From assembly GCF_042678405.1 (NCBI RefSeq), contig NZ_JBHTLI010000001.1, forward strand, positions 1,674,001 to 1,738,000: a stretch of 64,000 nt of DNA. The letters run 5' to 3'. The notes beneath the pieces were generated by a model, which worked only from the letters and a program-made list of their open reading frames with translations, searched no databases and had not been told where the DNA came from. This stretch comes from Salegentibacter_A chungangensis (lineage in GTDB: Bacteria; Bacteroidota; Bacteroidia; Flavobacteriales; Flavobacteriaceae). Below are positions 7,756-15,954 of this stretch, piece by piece; positions within the stretch are counted from its first letter, which is position 1, and the number at the start of each line of letters is the position of its first letter. Both the position numbers and the translations under genes were made by a program.

Positions 7756-7799
7756 GTAACAAAAGTTACTGCCTTAAGTAAGGGAAATACCTATTTTTG
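7756..7799 (+). promoter_or_regulatory. Inverted-repeat operator plus promoter, copy 2
   Basis: GTAACAAAAGTTAC (7756-7769), 22 bases, then TATTTTTG (7792-7799), an exact TAnnTTTG box. The operator centre lies about 42-43 bases before the expected transcription start, the place of a class II Crp/Fnr-type activator, and the -33 TTTG element is missing. It would drive the 7822-10077 operon from a short leader of about 18 bases. Confidence 0.6.
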
Positions 7800-7821
7800 T
7801 GCTCGATAAGTTAAAAATGTA

Positions 7822-8700
7822 TTGGAGAAGTATTTAAAGATAATTCAGGAATCCTTCACGGGTTATTTTAATTACCTGCTGCAGGAGATCGCCAACCCTT
7901 CCTGGACCAATTATTTTTACTGGTTGCTCGGGTTGTCTTTTATGGTCTGGTTCCTGGAGATCCTTGCGCCCTGGAGAAAAGACCAGAAGATATTCAGAAA
8001 GGGTTTTTGGCTGGATACTTTCTATATATTTTTTAACTTCTTCCTCTTTTCGCTTATAGGCTATAACGCCTTGTCGAATTTAGGGGTAGAATTGTTCAAT
8101 GACTTTTTAGGGCTCTTTGGAATAGAGAATATCGTAGCCTTTAAGATACAGGATTTGCCGGCCTGGACCCAGTTGCTCATCATGTTCGTGATCGCCGATT
8201 TTATTCAGTGGAACGTTCACCGGCAGCTGCACAGGCGTCCCTGGTTGTGGGAATTTCATAAAATTCATCACAGTGTAAAGGAGATGGGGTTTGCCGCTCA
8301 GTTCAGGTTCCATTTTATGGAAACTATTATTTATAAGAGCGTGCAATATATTCCGTTGGCGATGATAGGTTTTGGGATTCAGGAATTCTTTGTGGTTCAC
8401 ATGTTCAGCGTTCTGGTTGGACATCTAAACCACGCCAATGTAGGCTGGAGCTACGGGGTTTTGGGTTATGTTTTTAACAACCCCAGAATGCATATCTGGC
8501 ATCATTCAAAGGAACTTCCGGAAGCTCATCGCTACGGAATGAATTTCGGCCTTAGCCTGAGCCTTTGGGATTACCTGTTCGGGACGGCTTATGTGCCCAA
8601 GAGTGGAAAGAATATTGAACTTGGTTTTGAAGGAGATGAGAATTTTCCTGAAGACTTTGGGAATCAGGTCCTGTTTCCCTTCAGAAGTAAAGAAAAATAG
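7822..8700 (+). CDS. Fatty acid hydroxylase / sterol desaturase family membrane enzyme
   Basis: The 292-residue multi-pass membrane protein contains the histidine clusters of the di-iron hydroxylase superfamily: HRQLH at 133-137, HKIHH at 146-150, HLNH at 201-204 and HIWHH at 224-228. Members hydroxylate or desaturate lipid chains or sterol-like molecules with oxygen. The start is TTG 7822; the ATG five bases earlier is in another frame and stops after six codons, and the N-terminal sequence from the TTG looks complete. It shares a promoter module with the hypothetical gene at 6.1-6.5 kb and is followed 39 bases later by the MBL/rhodanese gene. Lipid substrate unknown. Confidence 0.88.
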   Translation: MEKYLKIIQESFTGYFNYLLQEIANPSWTNYFYWLLGLSFMVWFLEILAPWRKDQKIFRKGFWLDTFYIFFNFFLFSLIGYNALSNLGVELFNDFLGLFGIENIVAFKIQDLPAWTQLLIMFVIADFIQWNVHRQLHRRPWLWEFHKIHHSVKEMGFAAQFRFHFMETIIYKSVQYIPLAMIGFGIQEFFVVHMFSVLVGHLNHANVGWSYGVLGYVFNNPRMHIWHHSKELPEAHRYGMNFGLSLSLWDYLFGTAYVPKSGKNIELGFEGDENFPEDFGNQVLFPFRSKEK

Positions 8701-8739
8701 AGAACAGAAGTAGAATTTTATTTATAAAAAAAGATATCA

Positions 8740-10077
8740 ATGACTATAAAGCAATTTAAAGACGATCCTTTAGCACATTATTCTTATGCGATTGTAAGTA
8801 AAGGGGAGATGGCACTGGTTGACCCAAGCCGTAACCCGATGCAGTATTACAAATATGCAGAAGAACAAAATGCGAAAATAGTAGCGGTTTTTGAAACTCA
8901 CCCGCACGCCGATTTTGTGAGTAGCCATATGCAGATTCACGAGGAGACGGGAGCCACTATTTATGTAAGTAAACTTGTTGGAGCTGAGTATCCGCATCAG
9001 TCTTTTGACGAAGGAGATTCCCTGAAAATGGGATATGTCACTTTTAAAGCCCTGAATACGCCGGGTCACTCCCCGGACAGTATTACTGTTGTGGCTGAAG
9101 ACGGAGACGAGACAGCACTCTTTACCGGAGATACCTTATTTATCGGGAATGTTGGACGTCCTGACCTGAGAGAGAAGGCAGGGAATATGAAAGCGAAGAG
9201 ACTGGAACTTGCAAAAGATATGTACAAGACGATGCAGACCAAGTACAATGATCTTCCGGATAATGCGCTTGTATATCCTGCGCACGGTGCAGGTTCGCTT
9301 TGCGGAAAAGGTATGAGCGATGCTTCCTCAAGCACGCTTGGTAATGAGAGACAGGGAAACTGGGCTTTTAAAGAACAGACCGAAGAGGAGTTTGTGGAAG
9401 AGATCCTGCAGGGGCAGCCATTTATTCCTTCTTATTTCGGGTTCAATGTAGATATCAATAAAGACGGAGCCGATAATGCCCAGAAATCGAAATATAACAC
9501 CCCGGTAAAACTTCTTGTTGAAGAAGTGGAAGCAGGAACCACCGTAGTAGATGTTCGTGACGGGGATGCATACAAAAAAGGTCATCTTGCCAACAGTATC
9601 AATATTATGGCGAGATCTGAAAAAGATAAGTATGAGACCTGGCTGGGGGCTATTATCGAGCCAAAAGAGCCGTTCTACCTTGTGGTGAACAGCGTGGAGG
9701 ATATCGATGAGATCCTTGAGCGTAGTGCCAAGATAGGTTACGAAAAACAGATCAAAGCCGTGATCACTTTATCTGATAAGGTTTCAGGAACTTCAGACGA
9801 TCTGGATCTTGAAGATTTCAAGAGCAATAAGGATAAATACACTATTGTGGATATCAGAAATGATAGTGAGGTGGAAGAAGGAAAGATCTTTGACAGCGCT
9901 ATTACCATTCCCCTTGATGAATTAAGAGATAAGGCCGGAGAGGTGCCATCAGACAAACCTATTGTGGTGCATTGTGCCGGAGGTTACCGTTCTTCAGCGG
10001 GAAGCAGTATCCTGGAGAATAAATTTAAGGATGCCAAGGTGTATGACCTTAGTGAAGCTATAAAAGACTTCAAATAA
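8740..10077 (+). CDS. MBL-fold hydrolase (persulfide dioxygenase-like) fused to two rhodanese domains
   Basis: The 445-residue protein starts with a metallo-beta-lactamase domain of the ETHE1/glyoxalase II group: THPHAD (His54, His56, Asp58), His110 in TPGHSPDS, Asp131 in FTGDTLF, GNVGRPDL, and His182 in YPAHGAGSLC. The position after Asp58 is Phe where the classical motif has His. Two rhodanese domains follow. The first (about 255-350) lacks the active cysteine; the second (about 355-445) has it, Cys412 in HCAGGYRS. Such fusions oxidise glutathione or other low-molecular-weight persulfides and handle sulfane sulfur in the cytoplasm. It is the last gene of the operon, ending in a strong terminator. 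The reaction is inferred from family. Confidence 0.9.
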   Translation: MTIKQFKDDPLAHYSYAIVSKGEMALVDPSRNPMQYYKYAEEQNAKIVAVFETHPHADFVSSHMQIHEETGATIYVSKLVGAEYPHQSFDEGDSLKMGYVTFKALNTPGHSPDSITVVAEDGDETALFTGDTLFIGNVGRPDLREKAGNMKAKRLELAKDMYKTMQTKYNDLPDNALVYPAHGAGSLCGKGMSDASSSTLGNERQGNWAFKEQTEEEFVEEILQGQPFIPSYFGFNVDINKDGADNAQKSKYNTPVKLLVEEVEAGTTVVDVRDGDAYKKGHLANSINIMARSEKDKYETWLGAIIEPKEPFYLVVNSVEDIDEILERSAKIGYEKQIKAVITLSDKVSGTSDDLDLEDFKSNKDKYTIVDIRNDSEVEEGKIFDSAITIPLDELRDKAGEVPSDKPIVVHCAGGYRSSAGSSILENKFKDAKVYDLSEAIKDFK

Positions 10078-10103
10078 CAGCAGTAAAATAAACTGTATAA
10101 AGA

Positions 10104-10133
10104 CCCCGAAAGTTCAGGCTTTCGGGGTTTTTT
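10104..10133 (+). terminator. Rho-independent terminator after the MBL/rhodanese gene
   Basis: CCCCGAAAG pairs with CTTTCGGGG around a 6-base loop, followed by six T. Confidence 0.93.
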
Positions 10134-10261
10134 ATTGCCGTTGAAAAATTCTTAAGGAGCAGTTAAAATACCTAATTCCTTTGCGGAATCTTCAAAAGAA
10201 GCTTTATTATTTTTCTATATTTACAAGGCAAGTTGAAAATTACTTTCTCAAACCACTAAAT

Positions 10262-10747
10262 ATGGAAAATAAGTACAAGGTTCAGGTGAACGGTTCTAAG
10301 GACTTCCAGTTCTCCCGTGAACAAATAGAGGCTCTGGATGCACTGGAGACCTCCTCTTCAAATTATCACGTTTTAAAGGACAACAGATCCTTTAAAGCTG
10401 AGATCCTAAAATCAGATTTCCTGAAACGCAAATACACGGTAAAGATCAATTCTAACAATTATGAGGTTGATATTTCTAACGAGCTCGACCTTTTAATCGA
10501 AGAGATGGGACTGTCTCTGGGATCTTCACAACTGGTTAATGAGATTAAGGCGCCAATGCCGGGGCTCATACTGGATGTGAACGTGAAAGAAGGCGATGAG
10601 GTGAAAGAAGGAGACTACCTGCTCGTGCTGGAAGCGATGAAGATGGAAAACACCCTTACCGCTCCTCACGATGGGAAGGTGAAACTGGTGGAAGTGAAAA
10701 AAGGACAGACGGTAGAGAAGAGCCAGTTGCTGATAGAAATGGAATAA
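10262..10747 (+). CDS. Biotin carboxyl carrier subunit of an acyl-CoA carboxylase
   Basis: The 161-residue protein ends in a biotinyl/lipoyl domain with EAMKMEN, biotin on Lys127, preceded by the conserved APMPG at 97-101. The N-terminal 80 residues are the adaptor region seen in propionyl-CoA and related carboxylase carriers of Bacteroidota. I chose ATG 10262; the only earlier in-frame option is a TTG 81 bases upstream, giving an unlikely aromatic-rich extension. It is the first of three carboxylase genes in one direction and supplies the swinging biotin arm for the two catalytic subunits that follow. Confidence 0.9.
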   Translation: MENKYKVQVNGSKDFQFSREQIEALDALETSSSNYHVLKDNRSFKAEILKSDFLKRKYTVKINSNNYEVDISNELDLLIEEMGLSLGSSQLVNEIKAPMPGLILDVNVKEGDEVKEGDYLLVLEAMKMENTLTAPHDGKVKLVEVKKGQTVEKSQLLIEME

Positions 10748-10834
10748 AAATAATCTGAAAACCTGTCCCTGCAATTTCAGACGGAAAAGAATTCAGCTTT
10801 GAAACCAGCAGGGGAAACAATAAAAATGGCATAA

Positions 10835-12280
10835 ATGAAGAAAATATTAGTTGCCAATCGCGGAGAGATCGCCTTAAGGGTAATGAAGACCGCAAGAAAG
10901 ATGGGAATTAAGACCGTAGCGGTTTTCTCTACGGCCGACAGGAATGCCCCTCACGTAAAATTTGCCGATGAGGCCGTTTGCATTGGGGAAGCACCTTCCA
11001 ATCAATCTTACCTGGTGGGAGACCGCATCATTGAAAAAGCTAAAGAACTCGGCGTGGACGGGATACATCCCGGCTACGGATTTTTAAGTGAGAATGCCCA
11101 ATTTGCCGAGGCTGTTGAAAAGAACGGCATTACCTGGATAGGTCCGGGCTCCAAGGCTATCGAAATTATGGGAAGTAAACTTGCCGCCAAGGATGCGGTC
11201 AAGAAATATGATATCCCGATGGTTCCCGGGATCGATGAGGCCATCACCGATACCGAAAAGGCGAAAAAAATAGCAAGAGATATAGGATTCCCAATTCTTA
11301 TAAAAGCTTCTGCCGGCGGCGGCGGAAAGGGAATGAGGATCGTTGAAAAGGAAAAGGACCTGGAAGACCAGATGAAGCGCGCCATTAGCGAGGCCGAGTC
11401 TGCTTTTGGCGACGGTTCGGTATTTATTGAGAAATATGTGGCCTCTCCAAGGCATATTGAGATCCAGGTGCTTGCCGATACACACGGGAATGTGCTTCAT
11501 CTTTTTGAAAGAGAATGCAGCATCCAGAGGCGTCACCAGAAGGTGGTGGAAGAAGCTCCATCTGTGGTGCTCGATGATAAACTGAGAAAGGAAATGGGAG
11601 AAGCCGCGATCAAGGTGGCCAAAGCCTGTGATTATGTAGGTGCCGGGACCGTGGAGTTCCTTTTTGATGAAAACCGCAAATTCTATTTTCTGGAGATGAA
11701 TACCCGGTTGCAGGTAGAGCATCCGGTAACCGAATATATTACCGGGATAGATCTTGTGGAGCAGCAGATAAAAGTTGCCAGGGGAGAAGAACTGGAATTC
11801 GGGCAGGATGACCTTAAGATTAATGGTCACGCGGTAGAACTCAGGGTGTATGCCGAAGACCCTATGGAAGACTTTATGCCGAGCACCGGGAACCTGGTGC
11901 GTTATGCAACCCCTTCCGGGGAGGGGATTCGTCTCGATAATGGCTTTGAACAGGGGATGGATGTACCTATCTATTACGACCCGATGCTGGCCAAACTTAT
12001 CACTTACGGGAAGAGCCGGGAAGAGGCCATATCAATGATGATCAAGGCTATCAACGATTATGAGGTCGAGGGCGTGATGACCACGCTTCCGTTCGGAAAA
12101 TTCGTTTTTGAACATGAGGCCTTCAGAAGCGGGAATTTCGATACGCATTTCGTTAAGAAATATTACTCGGCTGAAAAGCTGGAGGAAGACATTCAGGAAG
12201 AACGGGAACTGGCAGCAGTGATCGCGCTGAAGCAATACCTGAAGGACCAAAAACTGTTAAGGCTGCCCAACGGAAAATAA
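10835..12280 (+). CDS. Biotin carboxylase subunit of an acyl-CoA carboxylase
   Basis: The 481-residue ATP-grasp enzyme carries the biotin carboxylase signatures: KILVANRGEIALRV at the N-terminus, glycine-rich loop SAGGGGKGMR at about 160, and EMNTRLQVEHPVTE near 290. It carboxylates biotin on the carrier protein with ATP and bicarbonate. It begins 87 bases after the carrier gene. Length fits the single-function subunit rather than a biotinylated alpha chain. Paired with the PccB-like subunit, the complex probably carboxylates propionyl-CoA or a related acyl-CoA instead of supplying malonyl-CoA for fatty acid synthesis, but acetyl-CoA cannot be ruled out. Confidence 0.94.
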   Translation: MKKILVANRGEIALRVMKTARKMGIKTVAVFSTADRNAPHVKFADEAVCIGEAPSNQSYLVGDRIIEKAKELGVDGIHPGYGFLSENAQFAEAVEKNGITWIGPGSKAIEIMGSKLAAKDAVKKYDIPMVPGIDEAITDTEKAKKIARDIGFPILIKASAGGGGKGMRIVEKEKDLEDQMKRAISEAESAFGDGSVFIEKYVASPRHIEIQVLADTHGNVLHLFERECSIQRRHQKVVEEAPSVVLDDKLRKEMGEAAIKVAKACDYVGAGTVEFLFDENRKFYFLEMNTRLQVEHPVTEYITGIDLVEQQIKVARGEELEFGQDDLKINGHAVELRVYAEDPMEDFMPSTGNLVRYATPSGEGIRLDNGFEQGMDVPIYYDPMLAKLITYGKSREEAISMMIKAINDYEVEGVMTTLPFGKFVFEHEAFRSGNFDTHFVKKYYSAEKLEEDIQEERELAAVIALKQYLKDQKLLRLPNGK

Positions 12281-12328
12281 GAGCGGACTTGGAATAAAAC
12301 TAATACATACTCAGAATTCAGAAGAAAA

Positions 12329-13873
12329 ATGAGCCAGAAAAATATAGATCAGTTAAACGAAAGAATAAAGCAGGCCCATCTTGGGGGTGGTGAAAAACGT
12401 ATTGCCAAGCAACACGAAAAGAAAAAGCTTACCGCCCGTGAGCGTATAGATTATTTGATGGATGAAGGATCCTTCGAAGAGATAGGCATTCTTGTTACCC
12501 ACCGTACCACAGATTTCGGGATGGAAAAGCAGAAATATTATGGAGACGGGGTGGTTACCGGTTACGGGACCATCAACGGCCGTGTGGTATATGTGTTCGC
12601 CCAGGATTTTACGGTTTTTGGAGGTTCGCTTTCCGAAACCCATGCCGAGAAGATATGTAAGGTGATGGACCTTGCGGTCAAGACCGGCGCACCAATGATC
12701 GGGTTGAATGATTCTGGGGGAGCCAGGATCCAGGAAGGTGTGAAGTCTCTTGGCGGTTACGCCGATATCTTTCACAGGAACGTAAAGGCTTCCGGGGTGA
12801 TCCCCCAAATTTCAGCTATTATGGGCCCTTGTGCCGGGGGTGCCGTTTACTCACCTGCAATGACCGATTTTACGCTAATGGTACAGGATACCAGTTATAT
12901 GTTCGTTACCGGCCCCAATGTGGTAAAAACCGTTACCAACGAGGAGGTGACTTCTGAAGAGCTGGGAGGAGCCAGTACCCACGCCACAAAATCGGGGGTT
13001 ACTCACGTAACTTCCTATAATGATATTGCCTGCCTTGAGGATGTGAAGAAGCTCATCAGTTATATGCCTCAGAACAATAAGAAAGCTCCTGAAAAGCTTC
13101 CTTACGAGATGGGAGACGAGGTTCGTGAAAGCCTTGACTCTATTGTGCCTGACAGTTCCCATAAGCCTTATGATATGCACGAGGTAATAAAAGGCATTAT
13201 AGACGAAGATTCCTTCTTTGAGGTACATAAGGATTATGCCGACAATATTATTGTTGGTTTTGCACGACTTGGCGGAAGGAGCGTTGGGGTCGTTGCTAAC
13301 CAGCCAATGAGCCTTGCAGGAGTTCTTGATGTGGACTCCTCTAAAAAGGCCGCGAGATTCACCAGGTTCTGTGATTGCTTTAATATTCCGTTGCTGGTAC
13401 TGGTAGATGTGCCGGGATTCCTTCCGGGAACCGACCAGGAGTGGAACGGGATTATTCTTCACGGTGCCAAACTGCTGTACGCGCTTAGTGAGGCGACAGT
13501 CCCAAAAGTTACGGTGATCACAAGGAAAGCTTACGGGGGAGCTTACGATGTGATGAACTCCAAGCATATTGGCGCAGATCTTAACTATGCCTGGCCTTCG
13601 GCTGAAATTGCGGTGATGGGAGCTAAGGGTGCCAGTGAGATCATATTCAGAAAAGAGATCAGTGAAGCCAAAGATTCTGAAAAGAAACTGGCCGAAAAGG
13701 AAGCTGAATATGCTGAAAAGTTTGCGACTCCTTTCGAGGCTGCCCAGCGCGGATTCATCGATGAGGTGATTATGCCCCGGGATACCAGGAGAAAACTGCT
13801 GAAAGGCTTCAGTATGCTGGAGAACAAGAAAGTGTTAAGACCTGAGAGAAAACACGGGAATATTCCGCTTTAG
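12329..13873 (+). CDS. Acyl-CoA carboxylase carboxyltransferase subunit (PccB-like)
   Basis: The 514-residue protein is a carboxyltransferase beta subunit with the two crotonase-type halves: an N-terminal half with GLNDSGGARIQEG and IMGPCAGGAVYSPA, and a C-terminal half with VDVPGFLPGTDQEWNG and RKAYGGAYDVM. The two oxyanion-hole glycine pairs are intact. It most resembles propionyl-CoA carboxylase beta chains, giving (S)-methylmalonyl-CoA, as used for odd-chain and branched amino acid catabolism or the methylmalonyl route. It starts 48 bases after the biotin carboxylase gene and ends the carboxylase operon, followed by a terminator hairpin. Confidence 0.93.
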   Translation: MSQKNIDQLNERIKQAHLGGGEKRIAKQHEKKKLTARERIDYLMDEGSFEEIGILVTHRTTDFGMEKQKYYGDGVVTGYGTINGRVVYVFAQDFTVFGGSLSETHAEKICKVMDLAVKTGAPMIGLNDSGGARIQEGVKSLGGYADIFHRNVKASGVIPQISAIMGPCAGGAVYSPAMTDFTLMVQDTSYMFVTGPNVVKTVTNEEVTSEELGGASTHATKSGVTHVTSYNDIACLEDVKKLISYMPQNNKKAPEKLPYEMGDEVRESLDSIVPDSSHKPYDMHEVIKGIIDEDSFFEVHKDYADNIIVGFARLGGRSVGVVANQPMSLAGVLDVDSSKKAARFTRFCDCFNIPLLVLVDVPGFLPGTDQEWNGIILHGAKLLYALSEATVPKVTVITRKAYGGAYDVMNSKHIGADLNYAWPSAEIAVMGAKGASEIIFRKEISEAKDSEKKLAEKEAEYAEKFATPFEAAQRGFIDEVIMPRDTRRKLLKGFSMLENKKVLRPERKHGNIPL

Positions 13874-13936
13874 GGAAATTAAAATCTGTTGAGAATTCCT
13901 GGTGAAAATCGACGAATTCTGAACTCATTATAAAAT

Positions 13937-13963
13937 TGAAAAACCGGTTTAGGCCGGTTTTTC
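13937..13963 (+). terminator. Rho-independent terminator of the carboxylase operon
   Basis: AAAAACCGG pairs with CCGGTTTTT around a 6-base loop. The hairpin is only 15 bases ahead of the next start codon at 13978. Confidence 0.75.
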
Positions 13964-13977
13964 TGTAAATTAAACTT

Positions 13978-14883
13978 ATGAAAATTAACAAGATCGTTTG
14001 TGTTGATAATACCAAACTTAAGGATTGGGCTGTTGAGGAACTGCAGCAATACAGCGAGCAAGGGGTTGACAACCATAAAGATTACCCGGGATCTGAGGAA
14101 GAGGTCCTCAACAGGATAGGAGATGCCGAAGCGGTATTGGTTTCCTGGAGGACAGAGCTGGGAGAAGAGATCATCAGGCAATGCCCGAATTTGAAGTATA
14201 TAGGGATGGCTTGCAGCCTTTACGATGACGAGTCGGCGAATGTGGCGGTGAATTTTGCAAGGGAGCAGGGGATAGCGGTTACCGGAATCCGGGATTACGG
14301 GGATCCCGGAGTGATCGAGTTCATAATTTCGGAACTGGTGAGACTGCTTCACGGGTTCGGGGAACAGCAGTGGAAAGAGATGCCTGTGGAACTTACCGGG
14401 AGAAAGATCGGGATCATTGGGCTTGGGACCACCGGGCAGATGCTTGCAGAATGTCTTCTTCCTTTTGGTGCTGACCTGCATTACTTCAGCCGCAGCCGGA
14501 AGCCGGAATGGGAAGAAAAAGGCCTGAAATACCTGGGATTAGACGAGCTTTTACAGGAATCTGAGATTATTTCACTACACCTTCCCAAGAATACTGAAAT
14601 TCTGAAGTCGCCGGAATTTGCTCAATTTGGAGAGGGAAAGATCCTTGTGAATACTTCTTTAGGACTGCCATTCCGGGAGGACGCTTTTAAAAAATGGTTA
14701 GAAAAAGATGGGAATTATGCCATTTTTGATGGAGATGGGGGAGCATCCCTCACTGAAGAAACAAAAAATTCCTCAAGGCTAATAGCAAATCCTAAAAGTG
14801 CGGGCTGGTCTGCCGAGACCCATCAACGGCTTTCTGAAAAAGTGGTTAGGAACCTTAAAGCATATCTTTCAGCCGAGAGCTAA
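13978..14883 (+). CDS. D-2-hydroxyacid dehydrogenase family NAD-binding protein
   Basis: The 301-residue protein has the two-domain layout of D-isomer specific 2-hydroxyacid dehydrogenases. The dinucleotide-binding loop is KIGIIGLGTTGQML at about residues 142-155, followed by FSRSRKP and DELLQESEIISLHLP. The classic arginine after the catalytic domain is replaced by a NTSLG segment, and the usual catalytic His region reads DGDGGASLTEE, so it belongs to a divergent subgroup. It probably reduces a 2-oxoacid or works on a related metabolite with NAD(P)H in the cytoplasm. It stands alone between the carboxylase terminator and the YeeE pair. Confidence 0.8.
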   Translation: MKINKIVCVDNTKLKDWAVEELQQYSEQGVDNHKDYPGSEEEVLNRIGDAEAVLVSWRTELGEEIIRQCPNLKYIGMACSLYDDESANVAVNFAREQGIAVTGIRDYGDPGVIEFIISELVRLLHGFGEQQWKEMPVELTGRKIGIIGLGTTGQMLAECLLPFGADLHYFSRSRKPEWEEKGLKYLGLDELLQESEIISLHLPKNTEILKSPEFAQFGEGKILVNTSLGLPFREDAFKKWLEKDGNYAIFDGDGGASLTEETKNSSRLIANPKSAGWSAETHQRLSEKVVRNLKAYLSAES

Positions 14884-14921
14884 ATGTTATTTTTTGACTT
14901 TATTACGACAAAATTGCTTAC

Positions 14922-14953
14922 AAGGCCCATCATATTTTATAGTTTTGGGCCTT
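14922..14953 (+). terminator. Weak terminator-like hairpin before the YeeE pair
   Basis: AAGGCCCA pairs with TGGGCCTT across a 16-base loop. The T-run after it is short (three T then A-rich), so termination would be partial. It lies 39 bases past the dehydrogenase stop codon. Confidence 0.4.
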
Positions 14954-14970
14954 TAAAAAACTAATTGTTT

Positions 14971-15528
14971 ATGGAATGGATTTTTGAACCCTGGCCCTGG
15001 TATGTCTCCGGGCCGCTTATAGCATTAATAATGTTCTTACTGATATTTATCGGGAAGAAATTCGGGATGTCTTCTAATCTAAGAACTATGTGTACGCTTT
15101 GCGGAGCGGATAAAAAGTCTGATTTCTTCGATATAAAATGGAGAGATTATGGCTGGAACCTTGTGGTTGTAATTGGTGCCGTGATTGGAGGTTTTATAGG
15201 CGCGAATTTGCTGGGAGGTGAAATGATAGCTGACATAAATCCTGACACCGTTGCTAAACTTAAGGAGCTTGGCTTTGCAAGCGCAGGCCAGGAGTATATG
15301 CCTGAAAAACTTTTCGCAACTGAAGCGCTTACCGATATAAAATCCCTTATCATCCTGCTTTCCGGCGGATTGTTGATAGGTTTTGGAGCCAGGTATGCCG
15401 GAGGTTGTACTTCAGGGCACGCTATTTCGGGATTAAGTAACCTCCAAATGCCATCGCTTATCGCGGTGATAGGTTTCTTTATAGGAGGATTGTTTATGGT
15501 CCACATCTTATTTCCATTTATCTTTTAA
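14971..15528 (+). CDS. YeeE/YedE-type transporter, first half
   Basis: The 185-residue membrane protein belongs to the YeeE/YedE (sulfur transport, DUF395) family. Four to five helices are visible, and the conserved cysteine sits in YAGGCTSGHAISGL at about residue 143. Single-chain relatives such as TsuA take up thiosulfate using conserved cysteines; here the transporter is split in two genes, this one plus the next, 12 bases downstream. I chose ATG 14971; a TTG two codons earlier is also possible. An extra pair, CTLCG at about residues 44-48, lies in a cytoplasmic or loop segment. Thiosulfate or a related sulfur anion is the likely cargo, by family. Confidence 0.88.
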   Translation: MEWIFEPWPWYVSGPLIALIMFLLIFIGKKFGMSSNLRTMCTLCGADKKSDFFDIKWRDYGWNLVVVIGAVIGGFIGANLLGGEMIADINPDTVAKLKELGFASAGQEYMPEKLFATEALTDIKSLIILLSGGLLIGFGARYAGGCTSGHAISGLSNLQMPSLIAVIGFFIGGLFMVHILFPFIF

Positions 15529-15540
15529 AGAGTTATCATA

Positions 15541-15954
15541 ATGAGAGTATTAGCATATTTATTTATAGGTATATTTTTCGGAATAGTAATGATTAAGTCG
15601 GAAGCGGCTTCCTGGTTCAGGATCTATGAGATGTTTCGTTTCGAAGCTTTCCATATGTACGGGATCATAGGTTCAGCTTTGGTGCTTGGTGTGATAGGGA
15701 TTCAGATCATAAAAAGAAAGAAGCTGAAGACATTTTCGGGAGATCCCATTTATATTGCAGATAAAGAGAAAGGGGTTAGCCGGTATATATATGGCGGAAT
15801 AATCTTCGGGTTAGGCTGGGCCCTTGCAGGTGCCTGTCCGGGGCCAATTTATACCCTGGCCGGAGCTGGTTATTTGCCGATTCTTGTAGTATTTGTTGGT
15901 GCGATGCTGGGCACTTTTCTTTACGGATTGCTTCGGAAGAAATTGCCGCATTAA
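15541..15954 (+). CDS. YeeE/YedE-type transporter, second half (DUF6691-like)
   Basis: The 137-residue membrane protein is the partner of the preceding gene. It has four helices and the second family cysteine in GACPGPIYTLAGAG at about residues 97-110. The pair together makes up the two pseudo-repeats of a full YeeE protein. The gene's TAA stop overlaps the stop of the convergent TRIC gene: the four bases 15951-15954 (TTAA) serve as the end of both. Co-occurrence in the window with persulfide dioxygenase and thioredoxin reductase genes fits a sulfur-handling role, but they are not in one operon. Confidence 0.87.
   Translation: MRVLAYLFIGIFFGIVMIKSEAASWFRIYEMFRFEAFHMYGIIGSALVLGVIGIQIIKRKKLKTFSGDPIYIADKEKGVSRYIYGGIIFGLGWALAGACPGPIYTLAGAGYLPILVVFVGAMLGTFLYGLLRKKLPH

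Noticed and set aside
11084..11830. Long open frame antisense to the biotin carboxylase gene
   Set aside because: It lies wholly inside a strongly conserved gene and its protein has no recognisable domain; it is a shadow of codon use.
12875..13567. Long antisense frame inside the carboxyltransferase gene
   Set aside because: Same reasoning: fully embedded, no family, no promoter or ribosome site.
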